A stretch of DNA of 64,000 nucleotides from an uncultured Bacteroides sp. (GCF_937912035.1 NZ_CALDPF010000031.1:372001-436000); one strand, 5' to 3'; positions 1 to 10,113 are shown, counted from the stretch's first letter. Notes: generated from the sequence alone by a model not told the origin. A program made the numbers and translations.

Positions 1-985
1 CCGGACGGATTTTCTCGAATGCCTTGGCATTGAGCTTGGTATATCCGCGAAGGGCATTGCGAAGGGCTCCACGATGCTTGGCAAATGCAGGCGGGTCGAG
101 AATGATAAGGTCGTACTCCCCTCCCATTCTGTCGAGATACTTGAAGGCGTCTTCGGCAAAGGCTTCATGACGCTTGTCGCCCGGAAAATTAAGCTCTACA
201 TTGGCACGGGTGAGGTCGATAGCTTTGGCCGAGCTGTCTACAGAATGGACAAGACGGGCTCCTCCACGCATGGCATAGAATGAGAATCCACCGGTGTAGC
301 AGAACATATTAAGGACGTTGCGGCCTAGGGAGTAATGTTCGAGGAGAGCACGGTTGTCGCGCTGGTCGACAAAGAACCCTGTCTTCTGACCTTTGAGCCA
401 GTCGACATGGAAGAGAAGTCCGTTCTCCATGGCAACATTTTCTGTGCTGCCGCCAAGAAGGAATCCGTTTTCGGTGGACTCGAGGTCGGCTTTGAAAGGA
501 AGAGTTGTCTCACTCTTATAATAAATGTTCTGTACAGTATCGCCCATGACTTCCTTTAATGCTGACGCTATCTCATGACGATAGACATGCATTCCGGCAG
601 AATGGGCCTGCATGACGGCTGTATGGTCGTAGAGGTCGATGATGAGACCTGGAAGATTATCGCCTTCGCCATGTACGAGACGGCAGGCGTTGTTCTTCTC
701 GGTGTTGATAAGACGGAGTGCCTGGCGGAGATTGCGGGCTACGGTGAGACGGCGTACCCAGAACTCATGATTGATCTCTTCTTTTTTGAATGTAAGCACG
801 CGTACGGCTATACTGCCTATCTGATAGTGTCCGGCTGCAATGTACTGTTTGTCGGATGTGTAAACTTCCACTACTTCTCCTTCTTCAGGATTACCTTCTA
901 CACGGGCTATTGCTCCGGAGAATACCCATGGATGGAAACGTAGAAGTGATTCTTCTTTTTTAGGTTTGAGATATACTTTGTTCAT
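1..985 (-). CDS. rlmI: Class I SAM-dependent rRNA methyltransferase, RlmI type (3' end cut by window)
   Basis: I translated the minus strand from the ATG at 985-983. The reading frame stays open to base 1, so the C-terminus lies outside the window. The N-terminus (MNKVYLKPKKEESLLRFHPW) is PUA-like. Further on come a FVDQRDNR motif, an NMFCYTGGFS SAM-binding motif and a DLIILDPPAFAK catalytic motif, as in the RlmI/RlmK family that makes 5-methylcytosine in 23S rRNA (C1962 in E. coli). The target position in this host is inferred from the family. The gene is the last of a leftward group that starts with the DUF5063 gene. Confidence 0.88.
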   Translation of the reverse strand, partial: MNKVYLKPKKEESLLRFHPWVFSGAIARVEGNPEEGEVVEVYTSDKQYIAAGHYQIGSIAVRVLTFKKEEINHEFWVRRLTVARNLRQALRLINTEKNNACRLVHGEGDNLPGLIIDLYDHTAVMQAHSAGMHVYRHEIASALKEVMGDTVQNIYYKSETTLPFKADLESTENGFLLGGSTENVAMENGLLFHVDWLKGQKTGFFVDQRDNRALLEHYSLGRNVLNMFCYTGGFSFYAMRGGARLVHSVDSSAKAIDLTRANVELNFPGDKRHEAFAEDAFKYLDRMGGEYDLIILDPPAFAKHRGALRNALRGYTKLNAKAFEKIRP

Positions 986-1042
986 GTTATTCAATTAAGA
1001 AGTAAGAATTAAAAGTTAAAAACTAAAAACAGATGACATCAT

Positions 1043-1642
1043 TCACCTATTATTAATTATTGATTGTTCATTCAGCTTCTGGTAGATTCTGAGTGTGGCC
1101 CAGGCATCGGTGGCAGCATATAGTTGCTGTGCCTCGGTGAGCACATCAGCTTCCCAGTTGGAGAGGCGCTGACTTTTGGATATCTTTTTACCGAAAAGGA
1201 TAGCGTATATCTTCTGCAGGCTCTTCTCGGCTATTCCAAAGTGTGAGACAAAATCCTGAAGTTCAATCCAGTTGCCAACACGAGGGTCCTTGTTATTGGC
1301 ACGACGGAGCATATTGAAATCGTCGCGCAGGGAAAGACCTATCTTGAGGACATCGTTCTGAAGAAACTCTTCAAGGAAATCGGGTATGCCGATACGGTTG
1401 AGCCTGAACAGGAAACAGGTGTCGGGAGTAGATATCTGAAGCAATGCCACGCTGTTGACCTTACCCTTGCGGAATGAAGGACGTGTCTCCGTGTCCACAC
1501 CTACCACGCTGCATGTATTGAGATAGGACACTGCCTTGCGCGCTTCGTCTACTGTAAATATAATAATGATACGCCCGGGAAAGTGGTCCTTCTCCATTTC
1601 GGAAATTACTTTCTTATCGATTGTTGATTGATATTCTGTCAT
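1043..1642 (-). CDS. 3'-5' exonuclease domain protein (RNase D-like, DEDD family)
   Basis: The 199-residue protein is a single 3'-5' exonuclease domain. The first acidic motif is VVGVDTETRPSF, with D and E as metal ligands. A conserved LKIGLSLRDDFNMLRR motif follows, then YAATDAWATLRIYQKL near the end, which carries the last conserved aspartate. There is no HRDC domain, so it is a short stand-alone exonuclease rather than full RNase D. It lies 15 bp downstream of the DUF5063 gene and upstream of rlmI, probably in one operon. The substrate (RNA or DNA ends) cannot be told from sequence. Confidence 0.85.
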   Translation of the reverse strand: MTEYQSTIDKKVISEMEKDHFPGRIIIIFTVDEARKAVSYLNTCSVVGVDTETRPSFRKGKVNSVALLQISTPDTCFLFRLNRIGIPDFLEEFLQNDVLKIGLSLRDDFNMLRRANNKDPRVGNWIELQDFVSHFGIAEKSLQKIYAILFGKKISKSQRLSNWEADVLTEAQQLYAATDAWATLRIYQKLNEQSIINNR

Positions 1643-1657
1643 GTTTTTGTGTTGTGG

Positions 1658-2188
1658 TTACTGTTCGGACTCTTCGCCATGATACTTGACATTGTGGAGG
1701 GCACGCATGACATTGACAAGGGTACGTCCCCAATAGGAAGCAAACTGCTCACGACAACGCCATAGCGCATCGTTCATTGTCCTGTCAAGTCCGAGACTGT
1801 AGACACATACAAAGTCCTTGAGAGGCTGATATATATCGGCCAGGCCCTCGGAAATGTTCTGCTTGATAGGGGTATCGCTGAATGCCATATCATCAAGGAA
1901 GACCTCAAGATAGTCGTCGTCAGGACCCAACTGAACGGCTATCAGGCTACGAAGATGTTCGTAATCGGTCTCTGTGACGAATGTCTCAGGCTCGATGTCG
2001 TCGAGAGGTTCGCAATCGGGAAGCAAAGATGCTTTCAGATAAAGCAGCGGCAGAAGCTTGAGACTGCGGTCGACAAACTCATCGGGCTGCATTTCGGGAG
2101 TACGTTCCAAAAAACCGCAGAATTCGGCGGCTACGGTAACGAACTCGACTGTGTTCGCATCGAAAATTGGTTGATTTGATGATTTCAT
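1658..2188 (-). CDS. DUF5063 domain-containing protein
   Basis: This is an acidic, mostly helical 176-residue protein with no signal peptide or membrane segment. It matches what I recall of the Bacteroidales DUF5063 family, which usually sits next to this exonuclease gene. No catalytic motif is visible and its function is unknown. It is the first gene of the leftward group, with a TAnnTTTG promoter element about 40 bp upstream. Confidence 0.7.
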   Translation of the reverse strand: MKSSNQPIFDANTVEFVTVAAEFCGFLERTPEMQPDEFVDRSLKLLPLLYLKASLLPDCEPLDDIEPETFVTETDYEHLRSLIAVQLGPDDDYLEVFLDDMAFSDTPIKQNISEGLADIYQPLKDFVCVYSLGLDRTMNDALWRCREQFASYWGRTLVNVMRALHNVKYHGEESEQ

Positions 2189-2227
2189 TTGATAAAAAAT
2201 TGTATGATAATCTTAATTATTATAGTG

Positions 2228-2235
2228 CAAAGGTA
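2228..2235 (-). promoter_or_regulatory. Probable -7 promoter element for the DUF5063/exonuclease/rlmI group
   Basis: On the minus strand this reads TACCTTTG, a match to the Bacteroidetes -7 consensus TAnnTTTG, about 40 nt upstream of the start at 2188. I saw no convincing -33 TTTG. Confidence 0.45.
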
Positions 2236-2348
2236 GAAATTTTTTCTGTTTTATCCGTTTTTGGACATCAATTTAGTGTGGGATTTGCGTTAATCTTTAT
2301 ATATTTGCATGATAAAAACTCTGTAGTGATAACAATTTTACAAATGAT

Positions 2349-5057
2349 ATGGCAACTAAAAAAGAGGACAAGAATAAGAAAAAGATTGACGGAAAACCGG
2401 AAAAAATAAAAGCAGCTCTGAATGGAGAAACAGGACATTTTATTGGAGGACTGATATGCCTTATGTTCGGGGTGTATATGTTTCTGGCATTTACTTCCTT
2501 CCTTTCGGCAGGTGGAGCTGACCAGAGTGCAATGGGAGTAAACTCGGTGGGAGAAACAGAAGTGGTACAGAACCATACTGGACCGGCCGGAGCCAGACTG
2601 GCTGAATTCCTGATAAACGGATGCTTCGGAATTCCGGCATATCTAATTGTAGTAGTGCTGCTTATAGCCGGAACAAAACTTATGAAGGCATACGATTTTA
2701 CGGTGTGGAAATGGTTTCTGGGATGTATGGCTGTGATGTACTGGCTGTCGGTGACACTGGGATTCGCATTCGGTGAAATAAACTCGTTCATACAGCCGGG
2801 AGGTATGCACGGATACAATGTGGCGATGTGGATTGAATCGTACATAGGTGTGCCAGGATTGATTCTGCTGCTGTTGTTCTGCGGAATAATAATAGGAATA
2901 GCTATTAGAAGACAGACTATGGAGGTGGTGAGAAAAGTACTGCATCCGAGCCTGGGAAAACAAAAAGAGAACAATGATGAAACCGATTTAGCTGAAAATG
3001 TAAAAGAACAGCAACCTGTGACTGTGGAAGAAGAGGTTGAGCCTAAGGAAGATAAGGCTGACGATGAAACAGTGAATGATGAAACAGATACTGATTCTGA
3101 AACTCAGGAAGATGAAAAGAACGGGAAAAGGAAATGGAGCGACAAACTTATGCCCAGTGGAATACTGGGACGAATGTTCGGAAAAAGACATAAGGATGAA
3201 GAAGCTGTAGAAGAGACTGATAAAACTGACGTGAAGGCTAATGAAGCGACTGAAGATGATATCAAGGATAATAGAGCAAGTGAGGAAGAAACTGATGAAA
3301 AAAATTATGATAATGATGACGTTAAAGCTGATACATACGCCGAAGAGGTTTACAGCGATGATGTGAACTATACGGACAACAGCATAGAACTTCCGATAGA
3401 CGATTATCCTGAAACAGCCAGAAGAATAATTGACGCCGAGAATTTGTCACATCCTAAGGAAGATGAAAAGGACGAGGAGCCGGCATTCGAAATAGAAGAG
3501 AACAAAGAGGAGGAGACAGTGAGAGGTGACTTGAGTGTTCCTTATAACCCAAGACTGGATCTGGAACTGTATAAGTTCCCTACCCTGGATTTACTGAAGA
3601 CATATCCTGACGAAGGTCCGAGCATCGACATGGAGGAGCAGAATGCCAACAAGAACAGAATCATTCAGGTGTTGAGAAGTTTCGGCATTGAGATTTCATC
3701 GATAAAGGCTAATGTTGGTCCTACGGTGACGCTGTATGAGATTACTCCGGCTGAGGGAGTGAGAATATCGAAAATCAGAAATCTGGAGGATGACATAGCA
3801 CTGAGTCTTTCGGCACTGGGAATACGTATAATTGCCCCTATTCCGGGAAAAGGTACGATAGGTATAGAAGTGCCTAACGCAAGTCCGAAAATCGTTCCTA
3901 TGAGCTCTGTGCTGGCCAGCAAGAAGTTCCAGGAGAGTACTTACGAGCTGCCTATAGCGCTGGGTAAGACTATCACGAACGAGGTGTTCATGGTGGACTT
4001 GGCAAAGGCTCCGCACATGCTGGTGGCTGGTGCTACGGGTCAGGGTAAGTCTGTGGGACTGAACGCTATTGTGACATCACTGCTGTATAAGAAACATCCT
4101 AGTGAGTTGAAATTCGTGATTATTGACCCTAAGAAGGTGGAATTTGCAATATATGCACCGATTGAGAAGCATTTCCTGGCCAAGCTGCCAGATGCGGAGG
4201 ATGCGATAATCACTGACGTGACAAAGGTGGTGCAGACACTGAACTCGCTGTGTGTGGAAATGGATACCAGATATGACCTGCTGAAGAAGGCGGGATGCAG
4301 AAACATAAAGGAATATAACGCGAAGTTCATCAACCGACAGCTGAATCCGGCAAACGGACATAAGTTCATGCCTTACATCGTGATAATAATTGACGAGTTC
4401 GGTGACCTGATAATGACTGCGGGAAAAGAAGTGGAACTTCCTATATGCCGTATAGCTCAGTTGGCGCGTGCCGTAGGAATACATGCGATAATTGCGACTC
4501 AGAGACCGACAACGAACATCATTACCGGTACCATTAAGGCAAACTTCCCTGCCCGTGTGGCTTTCAGAGTGGCTTCGATGATGGACTCTAGAACTATTCT
4601 TGACAGACCGGGAGCACAACAGCTTATAGGTAAGGGTGATATGCTTTATCTGCAGGGTAATGATCCGGTACGTGTGCAGTGTGCATTTGTGGATACTCCG
4701 GAAGTGGAAAAAATTTCGGAATACATAAGCAAACAGCAAGGCTACCCTACCGCTTTCGAGCTGCCTGAATATGTGGACGAAAATGCAGAACCTAGCGGAG
4801 CTGCGGATGTGGACATGAACAGACTTGACCCTATGTTTGAGGAAGCTGCAAGACTGATTATTTATCATCAGCAGGGTTCTACTTCGCTTATACAGAGGAA
4901 GCTGTCGCTGGGATATAACAGGGCCGGACGTATCATGGACCAGCTGGAGAGAGCGGGTATCGTTGGTCAGGCCAACGGAAGCAAGGCAAGAGATGTACTA
5001 TGTTTAGATGAGAATGACTTGCAGATGAGACTTAGTCAGTTGAGAGGTAATAACTAA
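2349..5057 (+). CDS. ftsK: DNA translocase FtsK/SpoIIIE family
   Basis: The 902-residue protein has the full FtsK layout. Hydrophobic segments at about residues 30-200 anchor it in the inner membrane at the division septum. A long acidic, low-complexity linker spans about 215-400. The motor domain follows, with Walker A GATGQGKSVG near residue 560 and Walker B YIVIIIDEFGDLI near 680. A C-terminal winged helix (about 820-880) corresponds to the gamma domain that reads polar DNA sequences. By family role it pumps chromosome termini apart and assists dimer resolution. The ATG at 2349 starts a lysine-rich cytoplasmic tail, as expected. Conserved neighbours lolA-like and trxB lie downstream. Confidence 0.95.
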   Translation: MATKKEDKNKKKIDGKPEKIKAALNGETGHFIGGLICLMFGVYMFLAFTSFLSAGGADQSAMGVNSVGETEVVQNHTGPAGARLAEFLINGCFGIPAYLIVVVLLIAGTKLMKAYDFTVWKWFLGCMAVMYWLSVTLGFAFGEINSFIQPGGMHGYNVAMWIESYIGVPGLILLLLFCGIIIGIAIRRQTMEVVRKVLHPSLGKQKENNDETDLAENVKEQQPVTVEEEVEPKEDKADDETVNDETDTDSETQEDEKNGKRKWSDKLMPSGILGRMFGKRHKDEEAVEETDKTDVKANEATEDDIKDNRASEEETDEKNYDNDDVKADTYAEEVYSDDVNYTDNSIELPIDDYPETARRIIDAENLSHPKEDEKDEEPAFEIEENKEEETVRGDLSVPYNPRLDLELYKFPTLDLLKTYPDEGPSIDMEEQNANKNRIIQVLRSFGIEISSIKANVGPTVTLYEITPAEGVRISKIRNLEDDIALSLSALGIRIIAPIPGKGTIGIEVPNASPKIVPMSSVLASKKFQESTYELPIALGKTITNEVFMVDLAKAPHMLVAGATGQGKSVGLNAIVTSLLYKKHPSELKFVIIDPKKVEFAIYAPIEKHFLAKLPDAEDAIITDVTKVVQTLNSLCVEMDTRYDLLKKAGCRNIKEYNAKFINRQLNPANGHKFMPYIVIIIDEFGDLIMTAGKEVELPICRIAQLARAVGIHAIIATQRPTTNIITGTIKANFPARVAFRVASMMDSRTILDRPGAQQLIGKGDMLYLQGNDPVRVQCAFVDTPEVEKISEYISKQQGYPTAFELPEYVDENAEPSGAADVDMNRLDPMFEEAARLIIYHQQGSTSLIQRKLSLGYNRAGRIMDQLERAGIVGQANGSKARDVLCLDENDLQMRLSQLRGNN

Positions 5058-5078
5058 GGACTAAAAAAATATTAGAAT

Positions 5079-5441
5079 ATGAGTTACAGGAATATCGGTT
5101 TGGGACACTTCGTCAATCCTTTTACGGACTTGGGTGCAAGGTATAAATTATCGACTGTATACGGTATTTTCCTGATGAATTTCAAAGAGCCTGGACTTGA
5201 TGAAAAATTCCGCACGGATACTGTAATTGCCGACCGTGAAAACGGGAAGGTAATCAATACACACTTCAGACAGATTTATCTGCAGTTTCCGTATTTCACT
5301 AAGGAACTGGGAGAGTGTGAAACTTTATATGACAAACTTATTTATACTCTTAAAAATATGCAACATTGGAACAGAATGCCTGAAGCACTGAAAGAACAGG
5401 TATTTAACAGACTGAATGAGACTGAAATTGAAGAATTATAA
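5079..5441 (+). pseudogene. Remnant of a PD-(D/E)XK nuclease family transposase (Rpn-like), internally deleted
   Basis: The 120-residue reading frame joins two parts of a family that is normally about 280-330 residues. The N-terminal signature is HFVNPFTDLG. It is followed directly by ARYKLSTVYGIFLMNF and the downstream block with IYLQFPYFTKELGECE and YTLKNMQHWNRMP. In intact relatives roughly 90 residues with the catalytic PD-(D/E)XK core lie between these parts. The C-terminal tail is also missing. The protein should therefore be nuclease-dead. It sits between ftsK and the lolA-like gene, where related genomes have nothing. The family assignment is from memory of Bacteroidales relatives. 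Confidence 0.7.
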
Positions 5442-5487
5442 GTTCTCCGGTCATGAGCCAACATTATTCATTATCAAATAACCAAAC

Positions 5488-6087
5488 ATGAGACACAAAA
5501 TACTACTATTACTAATGATAATACTGCCAGTACAGGCTTTTACCCAGAAGGATGTTAGGGCAAGAGAGGTACTGGAAGGGATGACTGCCGTTTATAAGAA
5601 AGCTGAAGGTACGGAAATACTGTTTGGAGGCACAATGGAAGGGACATTGGCTCTGAAGGGCGAAATGTTTGTTCTGGACTGTGCGGGAATTAAAAGCTGG
5701 TTTGACGGCAAGACATTATGGAGCTATGTGAAGGACAGCGGAGAGGTGAATGTATCGACTCCTACCCCGGAAGAGGTACAGGCAATAAACCCATACAAAA
5801 TGCTGGGGATGTACAGAAACGGATTCGACTATAAGTATACAGGGACAAAGAACAGAAACGGCAGGATCTGTAAAGAGGTTATACTGACTCCGGAAACCGA
5901 ACAGGATATAAAAAGTATCACTGTGGGTGTGGACACCAGAATGGAACCCGTTTATATTGACATAGACAGTAACGGCGAGACACAAAGAATAGAAATAAAG
6001 AAATATACTGTCAGGAAGCTTGGGGACGAATTCTTCAGATTCAATCCGAAGGATTATCCGGGACTGGAAGTGATAGACTTGAGATAA
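5488..6087 (+). CDS. LolA-like outer membrane lipoprotein carrier protein
   Basis: The 199-residue protein has a signal peptide (hydrophobic LLLLMIILPVQAF, cleavage near AFTQ) and so is likely periplasmic. The mature part has the LolA fold features: GTLALKGEMFVLD, SWFDGKTLWSYV and VNVSTPTPEEVQAINP, followed by a beta-rich C-terminus. LolA proteins shuttle lipoproteins from the inner to the outer membrane. The position between ftsK and trxB is typical for Bacteroides. Whether it is the main carrier or a paralogue cannot be told. Confidence 0.85.
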   Translation: MRHKILLLLMIILPVQAFTQKDVRAREVLEGMTAVYKKAEGTEILFGGTMEGTLALKGEMFVLDCAGIKSWFDGKTLWSYVKDSGEVNVSTPTPEEVQAINPYKMLGMYRNGFDYKYTGTKNRNGRICKEVILTPETEQDIKSITVGVDTRMEPVYIDIDSNGETQRIEIKKYTVRKLGDEFFRFNPKDYPGLEVIDLR

Positions 6088-6128
6088 ACAATCAATTTTA
6101 TTTTATCATAACAAAAGAACTGAACATT

Positions 6129-7064
6129 ATGGCTACAGAACACGTGAAATGCCTGATCATCGGATCGGGACCGGCAGGATATACTGCCGCAATATATACA
6201 GGAAGAGCGAACCTCAATCCTGTACTTTATGAAGGACTCCAGCCTGGAGGACAATTGACAACTACAACTGAAGTGGAAAACTTTCCGGGTTATCCGGAAG
6301 GTGTAACAGGTCCGGTACTTATGGACGATCTGAGAAAGCAGGCTGAGAAATTCGGCGCTGAAATCAGAAACGGTATCGTGACAAAGGCTGATCTGAGCAA
6401 GGCTCCATATACTTTCGAGGTGGACGGAGAAAAAGAAATTACAGCCGATGCGGTAATCATCTCGACAGGTGCTACTGCAAAGTATCTGGGACTGGAAGAT
6501 GAAAAGAAATATGCAGGTATGGGCGTGAGCGCATGTGCCACTTGCGACGGTTTCTTCTACAGAAAGAAGAAGGTTGCTGTAGTGGGCGGCGGTGATACAG
6601 CCTGCGAGGAAGCCCTCTATCTGGCAAGTCTGGCAAGTGAGGTGTATCTGGTGGTGAGAAAACCGTTCCTCAGAGCATCGCAGATTATGCAGGAAAGAGT
6701 GATGAATCATCCTAAGATTAAGGTGTTGTTCGAACACAATGCAGTGGGACTGTATGGCGACAACGGCGTGGAAGGTATGCACGTGGTGAAGAGAATGGGC
6801 GAAGCTGACGAGGAAAGATATGACGTGGCTATCGACGGTTTCTTCCTTGCAATAGGCCATAAGCCGAACTCTGACATCTTCAAGCCATGGGTGAAGACTG
6901 ACGAGGTGGGCTATATCATCACTGAAGGCAATACACCATGTACTGGAGTTCCGGGTGTGTTTGCAGCTGGTGACGTGGCTGACCCTCATTACCGTCAGGC
7001 TATTACAGCTGCAGGAAGCGGATGTAAGGCTGCTATTGAGGCGGAGAGATATTTGAATAAATGA
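6129..7064 (+). CDS. trxB: Thioredoxin-disulfide reductase
   Basis: The 311-residue protein is of normal TrxB length. The FAD-binding motif GSGPAGYTAAIY lies at the N-terminus. The redox-active pair is in SACATCDGFFY (CATC). The NADPH-binding motif GGGDTACEEALYLA follows, and the C-terminal FAD motif GVFAAGDVADPHYRQAITAA is present. It uses NADPH to reduce thioredoxin in the cytoplasm. It follows the lolA-like gene by 41 bp and is probably in the same operon. Confidence 0.96.
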   Translation: MATEHVKCLIIGSGPAGYTAAIYTGRANLNPVLYEGLQPGGQLTTTTEVENFPGYPEGVTGPVLMDDLRKQAEKFGAEIRNGIVTKADLSKAPYTFEVDGEKEITADAVIISTGATAKYLGLEDEKKYAGMGVSACATCDGFFYRKKKVAVVGGGDTACEEALYLASLASEVYLVVRKPFLRASQIMQERVMNHPKIKVLFEHNAVGLYGDNGVEGMHVVKRMGEADEERYDVAIDGFFLAIGHKPNSDIFKPWVKTDEVGYIITEGNTPCTGVPGVFAAGDVADPHYRQAITAAGSGCKAAIEAERYLNK

Positions 7065-7073
7065 AGAATTAAT

Positions 7074-7121
7074 AATTAAAAATTAAAAACGAGTGCATGT
7101 CATCAATTTTAATTTTTAATT
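7074..7121. repeat. AT-rich inverted repeat between trxB and the M16 protease gene
   Basis: AATTAAAAATTAAAA (7074-7088) is repeated in perfect inverse at 7107-7121. A related A/T-only stretch occurs at about 996-1028, before the exonuclease gene's stop. It may end trxB transcription or be one of the short A/T intergenic repeats common in these genomes. Confidence 0.4.
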
Positions 7122-7166
7122 TACCTCCAGTTCTAAATTATTAATTGTCAATTATTAATTACAAAC

Positions 7167-9977
7167 ATGAATTTATGGAAACGTTCTGCCGCCATGATAA
7201 TATTCATAGGCGGTATGGCATCAGGCTTCGCACAGCAGATGCCGCCTATACCTACCGATCCGAATGTACGTATAGGAAAACTGGAAAACGGGCTTACTTA
7301 TTACATCAGACACAACGAGCTGCCTGAGAACCAAGCCGATTTCTACATTGCACAGAAAGTAGGTTCTATTCTTGAAGAGGATAATCAGAGAGGACTGGCA
7401 CACTTCCTGGAACACATGTGTTTCAACGGTACGACAAACTATCCGGGAAACCTGCTGAGAGAGTATCTTGAGACTATCGGTGTGAAATTCGGAGCTAACC
7501 TGAATGCATATACATCAATAGACGAGACTGTGTATAACATCTCGAATGTTCCTGTGGCAAGAGAAACAGTGATTGACTCATGTCTGCTGATACTGCACGA
7601 CTGGGCCAACGACCTGACTCTGGATCATGAGGAAATAGACAAGGAACGTAAGGTGATACACGAAGAATGGAGAACCAGAACAGGTGCCATGATGCGTATG
7701 TACGAAAAGGTGTTCCCTATAATGTTCAAGGACAGCAAGTATGCTTACCGTCTGCCTATCGGTACAATGGAAGTGGTGGATAACTTCCCTTATCAGGCTC
7801 TGAAAGACTATTATGAAAAATGGTACAGACCGGACCAGCAGGGTATCATAGTAGTGGGCGACGTGGACGTGAACAAGGTGGAAGAGAAAATCAAGAAGAT
7901 GTTCTCCCCTATCGAGATGCCTGCAAACGCTGCTGAAAGAGTATATTTCCCTGTACCTGACAATGACGAACCGCTGATTGCCGTGGCTAAGGACAAGGAA
8001 CAGCAGGTGCCTATCATATATCTGTTCTACAAGCATGAGGTTGTGCCTGATGAAATGAAGAACAATATGGGATATCTGGCAATGAACTATATGACTTCGA
8101 TGATAAGCAATATGCTGAATGCACGTCTGTCAGAGCTTACTCAGAAGCCACAGCCTCCATTCATCCAGGCTTTTGCAGATGACGGTATCTATCTGCTGGC
8201 AAAGACCAAGGGTGCCTTCATGGGACTGGCTGTAGCCAAGGAGGACGGTATCATGACTTCTACAGAAGCGTTGATGACTGAAATAGAAAGAGTGAGACAG
8301 TTCGGATTTACTGCAAGCGAATATGCAAGAGCAAAGGCTGACTATCTGAGAAGTCTGGAATCGGCTTACAACGAAAGGGAGAAGATGAGAAACTCACAGT
8401 ATGTAAACGAATATGTGAGACACTTCATCGACAACGAACCTATCCCTGGCATAGAGAACGAATATGCGATAATGAACCAGATTGTGCCTAACATTCCTGT
8501 AGAGGCAATCAACCAGGTGGTAAAACAGATTATCGGAGAAAAGAACATCGTGCTGAGTGTGTTCTGCCCTGAGAAGGAAGGTATGAAATACCCTACAGAA
8601 GCTGAGCTGAAGGGAGTCATCGACAAGGTTAAGGCTGCAAAACTTGAAGCATACGTGGACAAGGTTTCAAACGAACCTCTGATGAAGGAACTTCCTGCAG
8701 GAGGAAAGGTTGTGAAATCGGAAGCAGGACCGTTCGACAGCAAGATCCTGACTCTGAGCAACGGTGTGAAGGTGGTGCTGAAGAAGACTGACTTCAAGGC
8801 TGACGAAGTGAGAATGCAGGCTTTCAGTACTGGTGGTACTTCAATGTTCGACGACAAGGATGTAATTCAGTTCAAACTGATCAACCAGGTGGTAAGCTTG
8901 GGAGGACTAGGTAACTTCAGTGCAGTGGATCTGGACAAGGTACTTGCTGGAAAGATGGCTTCGGCATCGGCATACGTAAACAGCCTGACTGAGGGTATAA
9001 GCGGTTCTTGCTCGCCTAAGGATATGGAAACAATGCTGCAGCTTACTTATCTGAGATTTACAGCTCCAAGAATGGATAAGGATGCTTTCGCATCGTTTAT
9101 CAACAGAAACAAGGCTGCTCTGGCTAATGCTGAAGCTGACCCTAATACTGCGTTCAGCGACTCAATCAGTGTGGCTCTGTATAACAGACATCCTAGAGCT
9201 ATAAGCGTGAAGGCTGAGACTCTTGACAAGATTGACTACAACAAGGTGATGGAACTGTATAAAGACAGATTTGCTGACGCAAGCGACTTCACTTTCATCA
9301 TGGTGGGTAACATTGACGAGGCTACAGCTACTCCGCTGATAGAGAAATATCTGGGCAGTCTGCCTTCGACAAAACGTAACGAGAAATTCCGCGACGTGAA
9401 CCCTGACATCAGAAAGGGACTGTATGAAAACAACTTCACAAGAGAAATGGAGACAGCCAAATCGTCAGTTCTTATGGTGGCAAGCGGAAAATGCAAGTAT
9501 GACCAGAAGAATGTGGTGCTGATGAGCATGATGGGACAACTGCTGAACATTCTATATACACAGACTGTGAGAGAGGAAGCAGGAGGTACATACGGTGTGT
9601 CATGCAGCGGCTCTGTAAGCAAATATCCTGAAGCTGAAGGTGTGTTCCAGATATATTTCGACACTGATCCACAGCGCAGACCTCAGATGGTGGAACTGAT
9701 AAACAAGGGTATCAGCGACTTCATCGCACAGGGTCCTAAGACTGAAGACCTGAACAAGGTGAAAGAATATATGCTTAAGACATATCAGCAGAACCAGAAG
9801 GAAAACTCTTACTGGATGGGAATACTGAACACCATGTTGTGGGAAGGTGTGGACATGAACAAAGGATATGAAAACACCGTGAACGGAATTTCAATTGATG
9901 ACCTGAAGAAATTCGCAAAAGACTTCTTCGGACAGAAGAACATGATTGAAGTGAGCATGAACTCGCCGGTGAAATAA
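7167..9977 (+). CDS. M16 family zinc metallopeptidase (PqqL/pitrilysin-like)
   Basis: The 936-residue protein starts with a signal peptide (cleavage near GFAQQ) and is probably periplasmic. The inverted zinc motif HxxEH is seen in HFLEHMCFNGT near residue 80, with the downstream glutamate in the EEIDKERKVIHEEW segment. The length fits two fused M16 halves, with the second half lacking the zinc motif as is usual. By family it degrades peptides or processes exported proteins. A rho-independent terminator follows at 10004-10047. The specific substrate is unknown. Confidence 0.9.
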   Translation: MNLWKRSAAMIIFIGGMASGFAQQMPPIPTDPNVRIGKLENGLTYYIRHNELPENQADFYIAQKVGSILEEDNQRGLAHFLEHMCFNGTTNYPGNLLREYLETIGVKFGANLNAYTSIDETVYNISNVPVARETVIDSCLLILHDWANDLTLDHEEIDKERKVIHEEWRTRTGAMMRMYEKVFPIMFKDSKYAYRLPIGTMEVVDNFPYQALKDYYEKWYRPDQQGIIVVGDVDVNKVEEKIKKMFSPIEMPANAAERVYFPVPDNDEPLIAVAKDKEQQVPIIYLFYKHEVVPDEMKNNMGYLAMNYMTSMISNMLNARLSELTQKPQPPFIQAFADDGIYLLAKTKGAFMGLAVAKEDGIMTSTEALMTEIERVRQFGFTASEYARAKADYLRSLESAYNEREKMRNSQYVNEYVRHFIDNEPIPGIENEYAIMNQIVPNIPVEAINQVVKQIIGEKNIVLSVFCPEKEGMKYPTEAELKGVIDKVKAAKLEAYVDKVSNEPLMKELPAGGKVVKSEAGPFDSKILTLSNGVKVVLKKTDFKADEVRMQAFSTGGTSMFDDKDVIQFKLINQVVSLGGLGNFSAVDLDKVLAGKMASASAYVNSLTEGISGSCSPKDMETMLQLTYLRFTAPRMDKDAFASFINRNKAALANAEADPNTAFSDSISVALYNRHPRAISVKAETLDKIDYNKVMELYKDRFADASDFTFIMVGNIDEATATPLIEKYLGSLPSTKRNEKFRDVNPDIRKGLYENNFTREMETAKSSVLMVASGKCKYDQKNVVLMSMMGQLLNILYTQTVREEAGGTYGVSCSGSVSKYPEAEGVFQIYFDTDPQRRPQMVELINKGISDFIAQGPKTEDLNKVKEYMLKTYQQNQKENSYWMGILNTMLWEGVDMNKGYENTVNGISIDDLKKFAKDFFGQKNMIEVSMNSPVK

Positions 9978-10003
9978 ATACGAGTTTATAGGATTTAGAT
10001 ATT

Positions 10004-10047
10004 GGAGACGGTATACTGCGAAACGTGGTATATCGTCTCCTTTTTTT
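10004..10047 (+). terminator. Intrinsic terminator after the M16 protease gene
   Basis: GGAGACGGTATAC pairs with GTATATCGTCTCC (one G-U pair) and is followed by seven Ts. Confidence 0.85.
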
Positions 10048-10113
10048 AAGTATAACAATACCATTCATTGTAAGAATAATGTTAAATAGTAACTAAATAG
10101 TGCAAACAGAGAA

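Noticed and set aside
2297..2974. Minus-strand frames opposite ftsK and other large genes
   Set aside because: They mirror well-supported genes on the other strand and show no domain of their own.
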